In this document: piece after piece, positions 16,023-23,287 of the stretch | Layout: the number at the start of each line of letters is the position of its first letter | Position numbering within the stretch: position 1 is the stretch's first letter | NCBI GenBank assembly: GCA_016708725.1 | Contig: JADJFE010000001.1 | Span: forward strand, 496,001 to 560,000 | Direction: 5' to 3' | DNA from: Candidatus Aalborgicola bjergmarkensis | GTDB taxonomy: Bacteria; Pseudomonadota; Gammaproteobacteria; Burkholderiales; Burkholderiaceae_C | Length of the DNA stretch: 64,000 nucleotides | Translations under genes and position numbers: made by a program | The notes under the pieces: generated by a model | Told to the model about the DNA's origin: nothing | Database searches by the model: none | The model's input: only the letters and a program-made list of their open reading frames with translations

Positions 16023-18479
16023 TTAGGCCGTCAGGGCCGCAAACTGGCGCGTGTCAACGCCCGCCTTGTCAAACTCGGACCAGGGGTCGGGCTCGCCGTC
16101 AAGCGCAAACTGTAGTTGTTCCCACAGCGCCTTTCTGCCTGCGTTGTCTTCCAGTATGCGTTTTTTCACATAGTCCAGACCGACGCGGCCCACAAAGTGG
16201 ACGGTGCGCTCCAGATACCAGCCTTCTTGCCGGTACAGCTCGCAAAACGCGCCGGTGTATTCCAGCACTTCGGCGGCGGTTTTCACCTTGACCAGAAAGT
16301 GCGCCACCTCGGTCTTGATACCGCCGTTGCCAGCCACATACATTTCCCAGCCACTGTCCACGCCAATCACGCCCACGTCCTTGATACCCGATTCGGCGCA
16401 GTTGCGCGGGCAGCCCGAGACGGCAAACTTGACCTTGTGCGGCGCGTACATGCGCCACATGGCGCGCTCCAGGTCCTTGCCCATCTGGGTGCTATCTTGT
16501 GTGCCCATGCGGCACCATTCGGAGCCGACACAGGTTTTGACCGTGCGCAGCGCCTTGGCGTAGGCGTGGCCACTGGGCATCCCCAGGTCTTTCCACACGG
16601 CGGGCAAGTCTTCTTTTTTGACACCCAGCAAGTCGATGCGCTGGCCGCCTGTGACCTTGACGGTGGGGATTTTGTATTTGTCCACGGCATCGGCAATGCG
16701 GCGCAGTTCGCTGGCCGTGGTTTCACCGCCCCACATACGCGGGATAACGCTGTAGGTGCCGTCCTTCTGGATGTTGGCGTGGCTGCGCTCGTTGATGAAA
16801 CGGCTTTGCGGGTCATCGCGCGCCTCCTTGGGCCAGGTGGAGATCAGGTAGTAATTGACTGCCGGGCGGCAGGTGGAACAGCCGTTGGGGGTTTTCCACT
16901 CCAGATAACGGAACACTTCGCCAATCGTCAGCAGTTTGGAGCTGCGGATGGCGTCGCGCACCGCCTGATGGCCGTGGTCGGTGCAGCCGCACAAGGCTTT
17001 GGTCTTGGGTGTGGCGGAATAATCACCACCCGCCGTGAACATCAGCAACTGCTCGACCAGCCCCGTGCAGGAACCGCACGACGCGCTGGCCTTGGTGTGT
17101 TTGCGTACTTCGTCCAGCGTGAACAGGCCTTTTTCGCGGATGGTCTTGCAGATCGTGCCCTTGGTCACGCCGTTGCAGCCGCACACCTCGTCGCTGTCTT
17201 GCATGGCGGCGGCCTTGTTATGGCCCTCGTGTCCGCCTTCGCCGATATTGCTTTCGCCAAACATCAGCTTGTCGCGGATGTCAGCCACGCTACGCCCGTC
17301 GCGCAGCAGCTTGAAGTACCAGCTGCCATCCACGGTATCGCCATACAGGCAGGCACCCACCAGCTTGTCGTCTTTGATGACCAGTTTTTTGTACACCCCG
17401 GCATGCGGGTCGCTCATGACGATTTCTTCGCTGCCTTCGCTGCCCTGAAACTCTCCGGCGCTGAAGAGGTCAATGCCCGTGACCTTGAGCTTGGTGGAGG
17501 TCAGCGACCCCGTGTAGCGGCCAATGCCAAACTGCGCCAGATGGTTGGCCGCCACCTTGCCCTGCTCAAACAGCGGAGCGACCAATCCGTAGGCAATGCC
17601 CCGGTGTGCGGCGCATTCACCCACCGAATAGATGCGCGCATCGGTCACGGTCTGCATGGTGTCACTGACCACAATCCCCCGGTTGACGTGTAACCGCATG
17701 CTCTCAGCCAGCTCGGTATTGGGCCGGATGCCCACGGCCATGACCACCAGATCGGCAGGGATTTCGGTGCCGTCCTTGAACTGCAAGGCCATCACACGCC
17801 CGCCCTTGCCGCCATCCCAGTCGCCAATCAATGCCTGGGTCTGTCCACCCATGAAGAAGCGCAAGCCCCTATCAAACAAAGACTTTTCCAGCATCTTGCC
17901 CGCCACCGTATCGAGCTGGCGTTCCATCAGCGTGGGCATGACGTGCACCACGCTGACCTGCATGCCCCGGCGCATCAGGCCGTTGGCGGCTTCCAGTCCC
18001 AAGAGACCGCCACCGATGACGACGGCTTTTTTGTACTTCTGGCTGGCCTCAATCATGGCGTTGGTGTCGGCAATGTCGCGGTAGGCGAGTACGCCTTCCA
18101 GGTCTTTACCGGGAATGGGCAGGATGAACGGGTTGGAGCCGGTACACAGCAGCAGCCGGTCGTAGGATGCGCTGATGGTTTCCCCGTGCGCATTCTTTCC
18201 GTGCACGATGCGCCGCACACGGTCCACCTGGTGGACTTTGCAGCCCGCATGCAAGGTGATGCCGTGTTCCGTATACCAGCTAAACGGGTTGAGCACGATT
18301 TCATCCAGCGACTGCTCCCCGGCAAGCACGGGACTGAGCAGAATGCGGTTGTAATTGGGGTGCGGTTCGGCGCCAAACACCGTGATGTCGTAGAGGTCGG
18401 GCGCGATTTTCAGCAGTTCTTCAATGGTGCGTACACCGGCCATGCCGTTGCCGATCATGACTAATTTAGGTCGATTCAT
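16023..18479 (-). CDS. nirB: Assimilatory nitrite reductase [NAD(P)H], large subunit
   Basis: An 818-residue enzyme for the six-electron reduction of nitrite to ammonium. In order: FAD/NAD(P)H-binding domains (VMIGNGMAGVRTIEEL, VVIGGGLLGLEAANGL), BFD-like [2Fe-2S] region (CGCNGVTKGTICKTI, CGSCTGLVEQ), a second Cys-rich part (ALCGCTDHGH, GCSTCRPAVNYYL) and the sulfite/nitrite reductase domain with the sirohaem-[4Fe-4S] ligands (TCVGSEWCRMG, FAVSGCPRNCAESG). It is first in the nirB-nirD-nasA operon. The start at 18479 fits the usual MNRPKLVMIGNGMAG; a longer frame has no support. A near-consensus sigma-54 promoter lies 36-51 bp upstream. Confidence 0.96.
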   Translation of the reverse strand: MNRPKLVMIGNGMAGVRTIEELLKIAPDLYDITVFGAEPHPNYNRILLSPVLAGEQSLDEIVLNPFSWYTEHGITLHAGCKVHQVDRVRRIVHGKNAHGETISASYDRLLLCTGSNPFILPIPGKDLEGVLAYRDIADTNAMIEASQKYKKAVVIGGGLLGLEAANGLMRRGMQVSVVHVMPTLMERQLDTVAGKMLEKSLFDRGLRFFMGGQTQALIGDWDGGKGGRVMALQFKDGTEIPADLVVMAVGIRPNTELAESMRLHVNRGIVVSDTMQTVTDARIYSVGECAAHRGIAYGLVAPLFEQGKVAANHLAQFGIGRYTGSLTSTKLKVTGIDLFSAGEFQGSEGSEEIVMSDPHAGVYKKLVIKDDKLVGACLYGDTVDGSWYFKLLRDGRSVADIRDKLMFGESNIGEGGHEGHNKAAAMQDSDEVCGCNGVTKGTICKTIREKGLFTLDEVRKHTKASASCGSCTGLVEQLLMFTAGGDYSATPKTKALCGCTDHGHQAVRDAIRSSKLLTIGEVFRYLEWKTPNGCSTCRPAVNYYLISTWPKEARDDPQSRFINERSHANIQKDGTYSVIPRMWGGETTASELRRIADAVDKYKIPTVKVTGGQRIDLLGVKKEDLPAVWKDLGMPSGHAYAKALRTVKTCVGSEWCRMGTQDSTQMGKDLERAMWRMYAPHKVKFAVSGCPRNCAESGIKDVGVIGVDSGWEMYVAGNGGIKTEVAHFLVKVKTAAEVLEYTGAFCELYRQEGWYLERTVHFVGRVGLDYVKKRILEDNAGRKALWEQLQFALDGEPDPWSEFDKAGVDTRQFAALTA

Positions 18480-18514
18480 AGGTGGTGGTTCCCAAGTTTG
18501 CTTGGGGAAAGGAA

Positions 18515-18530
18515 AGCAAACTTTGTGCCA
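18515..18530 (-). promoter_or_regulatory. Sigma-54 promoter of nirB-nirD-nasA
   Basis: The minus strand reads TGGCACAAAGTTTGCT, a full match to the sigma-54 consensus TGGCAC-N5-TTGCW, with GG at -24 and GC at -12 correctly spaced. It points towards nirB, and transcription should start near 18504, about 25 nt before the ATG. A perfect hairpin (CCCAAG, loop, CTTGGG, 18491-18506) would lie at the very 5' end of the transcript. Confidence 0.82.
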
Positions 18531-18638
18531 ATACCCTGCGGAGGCAGCCACGAATGGTGCATGTGGCCTGGCAAGCGCCCCTTACGAGGGTGGTCAGGCA
18601 GTAAATGCATGTTTACTTCGGTGATTGTTGTGGTGTTC

Positions 18639-18655
18639 TGCATCTTTTTGGTGCG
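18639..18655. promoter_or_regulatory. NtrC-like binding site
   Basis: TGCATCTTTTTGGTGCG resembles the dyad bound by NtrC (TGCACY-N5-RGTGCA), with GGTGC and TGCA kept at the right spacing. It lies between the two divergent sigma-54 promoters, about 110 bp from one and 65 bp from the other, a usual place for an enhancer site. A weaker dyad follows at 18652-18670 (gtttgcac end). Suggestive only. Confidence 0.5.
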
Positions 18656-18716
18656 CCACTGGGTTTGCACGCCTCCAAGCCAGTGATAACGCATGCACCT
18701 GCACGGGTAAAAAATC

Positions 18717-18732
18717 TGGCATCGTTTTTGCT
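18717..18732 (+). promoter_or_regulatory. Sigma-54 promoter of nrtABC
   Basis: TGGCATCGTTTTTGCT matches the sigma-54 consensus TGGCAC-N5-TTGCW with one change. It points towards nrtA; the start of transcription should fall near 18743, leaving a 60-nt leader. That leader contains a tandem tacccgtac tract (18761-18783) and the nrtA ribosome site (AGGAG, 18790-18794). Confidence 0.78.
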
Positions 18733-18802
18733 GGTTATGTCCTGACTTTCATTTGCCGTTACCCGTACTACCCGTACTACCCGCATTACCAGGAGCATTG
18801 CC

Positions 18803-20047
18803 ATGACCAAACCTCTTACTCCCAGTCTCAACCGCCGTGGCTTGCTGCAAGCTGCCGCCGTGGGCGCCATTGCTATTGACCCCGCCTTGCGCGCTGTAGT
18901 TTATGCGGCTGGCTCTGATGCACCCGAAAAACCCGAAGTCAAGATCGGCTTCATTCCGCTGACCGACTGCGCCAGCGTTGTCATGGCCTCGGTGCTGGGG
19001 CTGGATAAAAAATACGGTGTCAAGATTGTTCCCAGCAAAGAGGCCAGCTGGGCCGGCGTGCGTGACAAGCTGGTCAATGGTGAGCTGGATTTTGCCCATG
19101 TACTGTATGGGTTGGTCTATGGCGTTCACCTTGGCGTCAGCGGTCCAAAAAAGGACATGGCAGTGCTGATGACGCTCAACAACAATGGACAGGGACTTAC
19201 GTTGTCTAAAAAGTTGGCTGACAAGGGTGCCGGTAACCTTGAAGGTCTGGTGGCTCTGATGAAGAAGGAGCCGCGCGAATACACTTTTGCCCAGACCTTT
19301 CCGACCGGAACCCATGCCATGTGGTTGTACTATTGGCTGGCTTCTGCTGGCATCAACCCCATGAAGGACGTGAAATCCATCGTGGTTCCCCCACCCCAGA
19401 TGGTCGCCAATATGCGTGTGGGCAATATGGATGGTTTTAGCGTTGGTGAACCCTGGAACCACCGCGCCATCATCGACGGCATCGGGGTGTCAGCAGCCAC
19501 GTCCCAGGACGTGTGGAAGGACCACCCGGAAAAGGTGTTGGGCACTACGGCTGAATTTGTCAAAAAGTACCCCAACACGGCCCGTGCGGTAACGGCAGCC
19601 ATCATCGAAGCCGGACAGTGGATTGACTCCGGCTTGCAAAACAAGAGCAAGATGGCCGAAACCATTGCCGACAAGAGCTACGTCAACACCAGTGTGGATG
19701 CGATCAACCAGCGCATCCTGGGGCGTTACCAGAACGGCATGGGCAAGACCTGGGACGATCCAAACTACATGAAGTTCTACAACGACGGCGCGGTCAATTT
19801 CCCTTACCTGTCGGACGGCATGTGGTTTTTGACGCAGCACAAGCGCTGGGGTTTGCTCAAGGATCACCCCGACTATCTGGCTATAGCCAAACAGATCAAC
19901 CAGATCGACCTCTACAAACAAGCCGCTACCGCCGCCAAGGCCCCCATCCCCAAGGACGTGCTACGCACCAGCAAACTCATCGACGGCATGGTGTGGGATG
20001 GCAAAGACCCCAAGAAATACGCCGACGGTTTCAAGATCAAGGCTTAA
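18803..20047 (+). CDS. nrtA: Nitrate ABC transporter, substrate-binding protein
   Basis: A 414-residue NrtA/CmpA-type binding protein. The N-terminus (NRRGLLQAAAVGAIAIDPAL) is a Tat-like signal with twin Arg, then KIGFIPLTDCASVVMAS, the family signature of the nitrate/bicarbonate group; AQTFPTGTHAMWLYYWL and NMDGFSVGEPWN follow. It captures nitrate (or nitrite) in the periplasm for NrtBC. It is first in the nrtABC operon, 27 nt before nrtB, downstream of the sigma-54 promoter. Relatives bind bicarbonate or cyanate, but the nitrate reductase neighbours decide for nitrate. Confidence 0.93.
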   Translation: MTKPLTPSLNRRGLLQAAAVGAIAIDPALRAVVYAAGSDAPEKPEVKIGFIPLTDCASVVMASVLGLDKKYGVKIVPSKEASWAGVRDKLVNGELDFAHVLYGLVYGVHLGVSGPKKDMAVLMTLNNNGQGLTLSKKLADKGAGNLEGLVALMKKEPREYTFAQTFPTGTHAMWLYYWLASAGINPMKDVKSIVVPPPQMVANMRVGNMDGFSVGEPWNHRAIIDGIGVSAATSQDVWKDHPEKVLGTTAEFVKKYPNTARAVTAAIIEAGQWIDSGLQNKSKMAETIADKSYVNTSVDAINQRILGRYQNGMGKTWDDPNYMKFYNDGAVNFPYLSDGMWFLTQHKRWGLLKDHPDYLAIAKQINQIDLYKQAATAAKAPIPKDVLRTSKLIDGMVWDGKDPKKYADGFKIKA

Positions 20048-20074
20048 AACCTTGCACATACAGGAGAAATCACC

Positions 20075-21040
20075 ATGGTCAGCGCTGTATTCCACTCGCC
20101 CCTGGCTGCAATGGCAGTCAGCAATGCTATTGACACTACAAAAAATGAAGCTGCCCCCGCACCATCCATGCGCCCTACAGTCCAAAACGACATGAAAAAT
20201 ACCACACCAGCGGCATCATCTGCTGCACCTCCTGCCGCTCCCAAAGCCCCGCCCTTTGACTGGAACGCCCTGGTGCTGCGCGTGCTGCCCCCTGCGCTGG
20301 GGCTGCTCCTGCTGATCGGCATCTGGGGGCTGGTGAGCATCGGCACGAAAGGCAGCATCCCCGGCCCCATGGAAACCTGGCAGCAGGCGGTGACGCTCTT
20401 TAGCGACCCGTTCTACCGCAAGGGACCCAACGACCAGGGCGTGGGCTGGAACGTGCTGATGTCGCTGGAGCGTGTCGCCCTGGGCTTTGGCCTGGCGGCG
20501 GCGGTGGGCATTCCGGCGGGCTTCATGATCGGGCGCTTCGAATTTCTGAGCCGCATGTTTAACCCGCTCATCAGCCTGTTGCGCCCGGTGTCCCCCCTGG
20601 CCTGGTTGCCGATTGGCCTGCTGGTGTTCAAGGGCGCCAATCCGGCGGCGATCTGGACCATTTTCATCTGCTCCATCTGGCCCATGGTCATCAACACGGC
20701 GGTCGGCGTGCAACGTGTGCCGCAGGACTACATGAATGTGGCCCGTGTGCTCAACCTGTCCGAATGGAAGATTTTGACCAAAATCCTCTTTCCCTCGGTC
20801 CTGCCCTATATGCTGACCGGCGTGCGGCTGGCGGTGGGAACGGCCTGGCTGGTGATTGTGGCGGCAGAAATGCTTACCGGCGGCGTAGGCATCGGTTTTT
20901 GGGTCTGGGACGAGTGGAACAACCTCAACGTCAAGAACATCATCATTGCCATCTTCGTGATTGGCCTCGTCGGCCTGGCGCTGGAATACGCGCTCATCAA
21001 AGTTGCCACCGCATTTACGTATGAAGAGGTGAAATCATGA
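20075..21040 (+). CDS. nrtB: Nitrate ABC transporter, permease
   Basis: A 321-residue binding-protein-dependent permease with about six membrane helices and the EAA loop (VPQDYMNVARVLNLSEWKIL) that contacts the ATPase. The first 65 residues are an unusual Ala/Pro/Thr-rich extension before FDWNALVLRVLPPALG. Part of it (20140-20187) is a copy of the dispersed repeat read in frame. The start at 20075 has a clear AGGAG; an ATG at 20192 would give a protein of more usual length. It overlaps nrtC by 4 nt. Confidence 0.93.
   Translation: MVSAVFHSPLAAMAVSNAIDTTKNEAAPAPSMRPTVQNDMKNTTPAASSAAPPAAPKAPPFDWNALVLRVLPPALGLLLLIGIWGLVSIGTKGSIPGPMETWQQAVTLFSDPFYRKGPNDQGVGWNVLMSLERVALGFGLAAAVGIPAGFMIGRFEFLSRMFNPLISLLRPVSPLAWLPIGLLVFKGANPAAIWTIFICSIWPMVINTAVGVQRVPQDYMNVARVLNLSEWKILTKILFPSVLPYMLTGVRLAVGTAWLVIVAAEMLTGGVGIGFWVWDEWNNLNVKNIIIAIFVIGLVGLALEYALIKVATAFTYEEVKS
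20140..20187 (+). repeat. Dispersed repeat inside the nrtB coding region
   Basis: AATGAAGCTGCCCCCGCACC, then ATCCATGCGCCCTACAGTCC, matches the family core and tail (AGCTGTCCCCGCAC, TTCCATGCGC, CTACAGCC). It codes for TTKNEAAPAPSMRPTVQN of the NrtB N-terminal extension, so the element appears to have been taken into the protein. Confidence 0.6.
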
Positions 21041-21864
21041 ATAACGCCAAATTTATTGACATTCAAAACGTTGCGCAAACTTTCAAAACCAAAAAGGGTC
21101 CATTTGTGGCCTTGCGTGACATCAACCTGACGGTTGCCAAAGGCGAGTTCGTGGCGCTGATCGGCCACTCGGGCTGCGGCAAGTCCACCTTGCTCAACCT
21201 GATTGCTGGCCTGACCACGCCCACCAACGGCGTCTTGCTGTGCGCCGACCGTGAAATTGCCGGCCCTGGTCCCGAGCGCGCCGTGGTGTTCCAGAACCAC
21301 TCGCTGCTGCCTTGGCTGACCTGTTTTGAAAACGTCTACCTGGGCGTGGAGCGGGTCTTTGGCGCTGCGGGCAAAAGCACGGGCGCACCGTCCGAAAACA
21401 AGGCCCAGCTTGCCCAGCGCACCGAAGCCGCGCTGACGCTGGTCGGATTAACGGCGGCGGCGCACAAGCGTCCCGGCGAAATATCGGGCGGCATGAAGCA
21501 GCGCGTGGGCATTGCGCGTGCCCTGGCGATGGAGCCCAAGGTGTTGCTGATGGACGAACCCTTCGGCGCGCTGGATGCCTTGACGCGTGCCAAGCTGCAA
21601 GACGAGCTGCTGGAAATCGTTGCGCGCACCCACAGCACGGTGGTCATGGTCACGCACGATGTGGACGAAGCCGTGCTGCTGTCCGACAAGATCGTGATGC
21701 TGACCAACGGCCCGGCGGCCACCATCGGCGAAGTACTCAGCGTTGACCTGCCGCGCCCCCGGTCGCGCGTTGATCTGGCCGATAACCTGGATTACCTGGG
21801 CTACCGCAAGGCGGTCATTGACTTCCTGTACACGCGCCAGGGGCATGTGGAGAAGGCGGCCTGA
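21037..21864 (+). CDS. nrtC: Nitrate ABC transporter, ATP-binding protein
   Basis: A 275-residue ABC ATPase of the NrtC/NrtD-SsuB-TauB group. Walker A is GHSGCGKST (about residues 45-53), the signature ISGGMKQRVGIARALA, Walker B VLLMDEPFGALDAL and the switch His in VTHDVDEAV. It lacks the C-terminal NrtA-like regulatory domain of cyanobacterial NrtC, so it is the short form (also called NasD or NrtD). It powers NrtB. Its last 23 codons have a near-copy at 61340-61408. Confidence 0.93.
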   Translation: MNNAKFIDIQNVAQTFKTKKGPFVALRDINLTVAKGEFVALIGHSGCGKSTLLNLIAGLTTPTNGVLLCADREIAGPGPERAVVFQNHSLLPWLTCFENVYLGVERVFGAAGKSTGAPSENKAQLAQRTEAALTLVGLTAAAHKRPGEISGGMKQRVGIARALAMEPKVLLMDEPFGALDALTRAKLQDELLEIVARTHSTVVMVTHDVDEAVLLSDKIVMLTNGPAATIGEVLSVDLPRPRSRVDLADNLDYLGYRKAVIDFLYTRQGHVEKAA

Positions 21865-21881
21865 CCTGCACCGCGTGCAGG
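21865..21881 (+). terminator. Hairpin after nrtC
   Basis: CCTGCACCGCGTGCAGG is a perfect 7-bp stem with a 3-base loop right after the nrtC stop. No T run follows, so it is not a classic terminator; it may stabilise the 3' end of the nrtABC message or lower read-through into the transporter gene. Confidence 0.45.
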
Positions 21882-21949
21882 CGATCCCAAACATGTTTAC
21901 GTGTTGACATGTCCGTATTTAACACGCCAATAACTTCCAGAGGATATTC

Positions 21950-23170
21950 ATGGTCATGGCCGGATTTCGTGATTTTTTGAAAAGCGGGCACACGCCCACC
22001 TTGTTTGCTGCGTTCTTTTACCTGATGTTCTCATTTGTCATCTGGGTGATGAATGGCGCCATGGCACCTTTTATCAGCGAGCAGTTTCATCTGAGCGCTG
22101 CGCAAAAGGGCATGCTGTTGTCCATCCCCATCGTGGCAGGGGCCATCATGCGCTTTCCACTGGGCCTGCTGGCGCAGTACGTGGGGCGCAAGACCGCGAC
22201 CCTGGTGGAACTGTGTCTGATCACCTTCACCATGGCATTTGGTTACTTTTTTGTGCATTCCTACGACGATTTGCTGAAAATGGCACTGCTTCTGGGCGTG
22301 GCCGGAGCCAGTTTTGGCGTGGCCATGTCCTTGGGTTCCGGCTGGTATCCCCCGAAATACAAGGGACTGGCCATGGGGCTTGTCGGAGCGGGTAACTCCG
22401 GCACAGCGTTGGCGGCGCTGCTGGCGCCGCCGCTGGCACAGGCGTACGGCTGGCAGGCGGTTTACGGCATTGCGGCCGTTGCATCCCTGCTGCCCATGGC
22501 CGTGGTTCTGCTGCTGGCCAAGGAGCCGCCAGACCGCGACGAACACGCCAGCATGAAGGAGCATCTGGCTTGTTTGCGGGAGGGGGACGGCTGGGTGTTC
22601 AGCCTGATTTATGTGGTGACCTTTGGCGGGTTCATTGGTATCGTCACCTTCTTACCCACCTACTACTACGACCAGTTCGGCGTGAGCAAGGTGCAAGCCG
22701 GGCAACTGACCATGCTGGCAGCGCTGATGGGCGCCCTGGTGCGCGTGGCGGGAGGCTGGATTTCCGATCACTGGGGCGGTGTCAACACCTTGACCGTGGT
22801 GCTGGTGGTGGTGGCGTTTGCGTTAGTCGGCGTGGGGTTGTCGTCGGGTTCGCTGGTGCTGACCACCCTGCTGCTCATCTTGTGCTTTGCGGCGCTGGGG
22901 GCTGGCAATGGTGCCTTGTTCCAGTTGGTGCCGCTACGCTGGCCCACCTCGACGGCTGTTGCCGGTTCCATGATTGGTGAAATTGGCGCATTGGGAGGTG
23001 GCACGGTACCTGCGATGATGGGACAGGTCAAGCAACATTTCGGCAGTTTTTTATGGGGTTTTGTGGTGATTGCGCTGTTCTCGCTGCTGATGCTGGCCAT
23101 CATGCGCCAGATGCAGGTGCGCTGGACGCGCACCTGGGCCGAAAAAGGCGGGCGCGCCCGCAGTATGTGA
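21950..23170 (+). CDS. MFS nitrate/nitrite transporter (NarK/NasA type)
   Basis: A 406-residue major facilitator protein with twelve likely helices. Family features include FPLGLLAQYVGRKTATL in the loop 2-3 region, GAGNSGTALAALLAPPLAQ (the Gly-rich nitrate signature) and a second AAGNGALFQLVPLRWP-like Gly-rich segment in the C-half. It imports nitrate or exchanges it for nitrite. With NrtABC the cell would have two uptake routes in one cluster. A GAGG ribosome site precedes the ATG at 21950. Confidence 0.9.
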   Translation: MVMAGFRDFLKSGHTPTLFAAFFYLMFSFVIWVMNGAMAPFISEQFHLSAAQKGMLLSIPIVAGAIMRFPLGLLAQYVGRKTATLVELCLITFTMAFGYFFVHSYDDLLKMALLLGVAGASFGVAMSLGSGWYPPKYKGLAMGLVGAGNSGTALAALLAPPLAQAYGWQAVYGIAAVASLLPMAVVLLLAKEPPDRDEHASMKEHLACLREGDGWVFSLIYVVTFGGFIGIVTFLPTYYYDQFGVSKVQAGQLTMLAALMGALVRVAGGWISDHWGGVNTLTVVLVVVAFALVGVGLSSGSLVLTTLLLILCFAALGAGNGALFQLVPLRWPTSTAVAGSMIGEIGALGGGTVPAMMGQVKQHFGSFLWGFVVIALFSLLMLAIMRQMQVRWTRTWAEKGGRARSM

Positions 23171-23205
23171 TGGGGGGACTGGCACAGTCAACCATGGAAG
23201 GGTGC

Positions 23206-23232
23206 TAGTGTCGTTAGTGTCGTTAGTGTCGT
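23206..23232. repeat. Tandem repeat, 3 x 9 bp
   Basis: The unit tagtgtcgt occurs three times between the MFS transporter and the dispersed repeat at 23237. It lies between convergent gene ends, with no visible role. Confidence 0.7.
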
Positions 23233-23236
23233 TTCA

Positions 23237-23287
23237 AAAATAATAGCTGTTCCCGCACACCCCACAAGCGCTGGCGGCCTATTTTGG
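23237..23287 (+). repeat. Dispersed ATAGCTGT-type repeat
   Basis: AATAATAGCTGTTCCCGCAC, then CCCCACAAGCGCTGGCGGCC, a clear family member in the convergent gap between the MFS gene and the PP2C-kinase gene. Its end overlaps the stop codon of the kinase gene (23279-23281). Confidence 0.8.

Noticed and set aside
16116..17693. 525-codon plus-strand frame
   Set aside because: It is antisense to nirB, which has all its cofactor motifs. Long shadow frames are common in GC-rich genes.
21865..21881. A strong intrinsic terminator after nrtC
   Set aside because: The stem is perfect but there is no T run, so it is reported only as a hairpin of low confidence.
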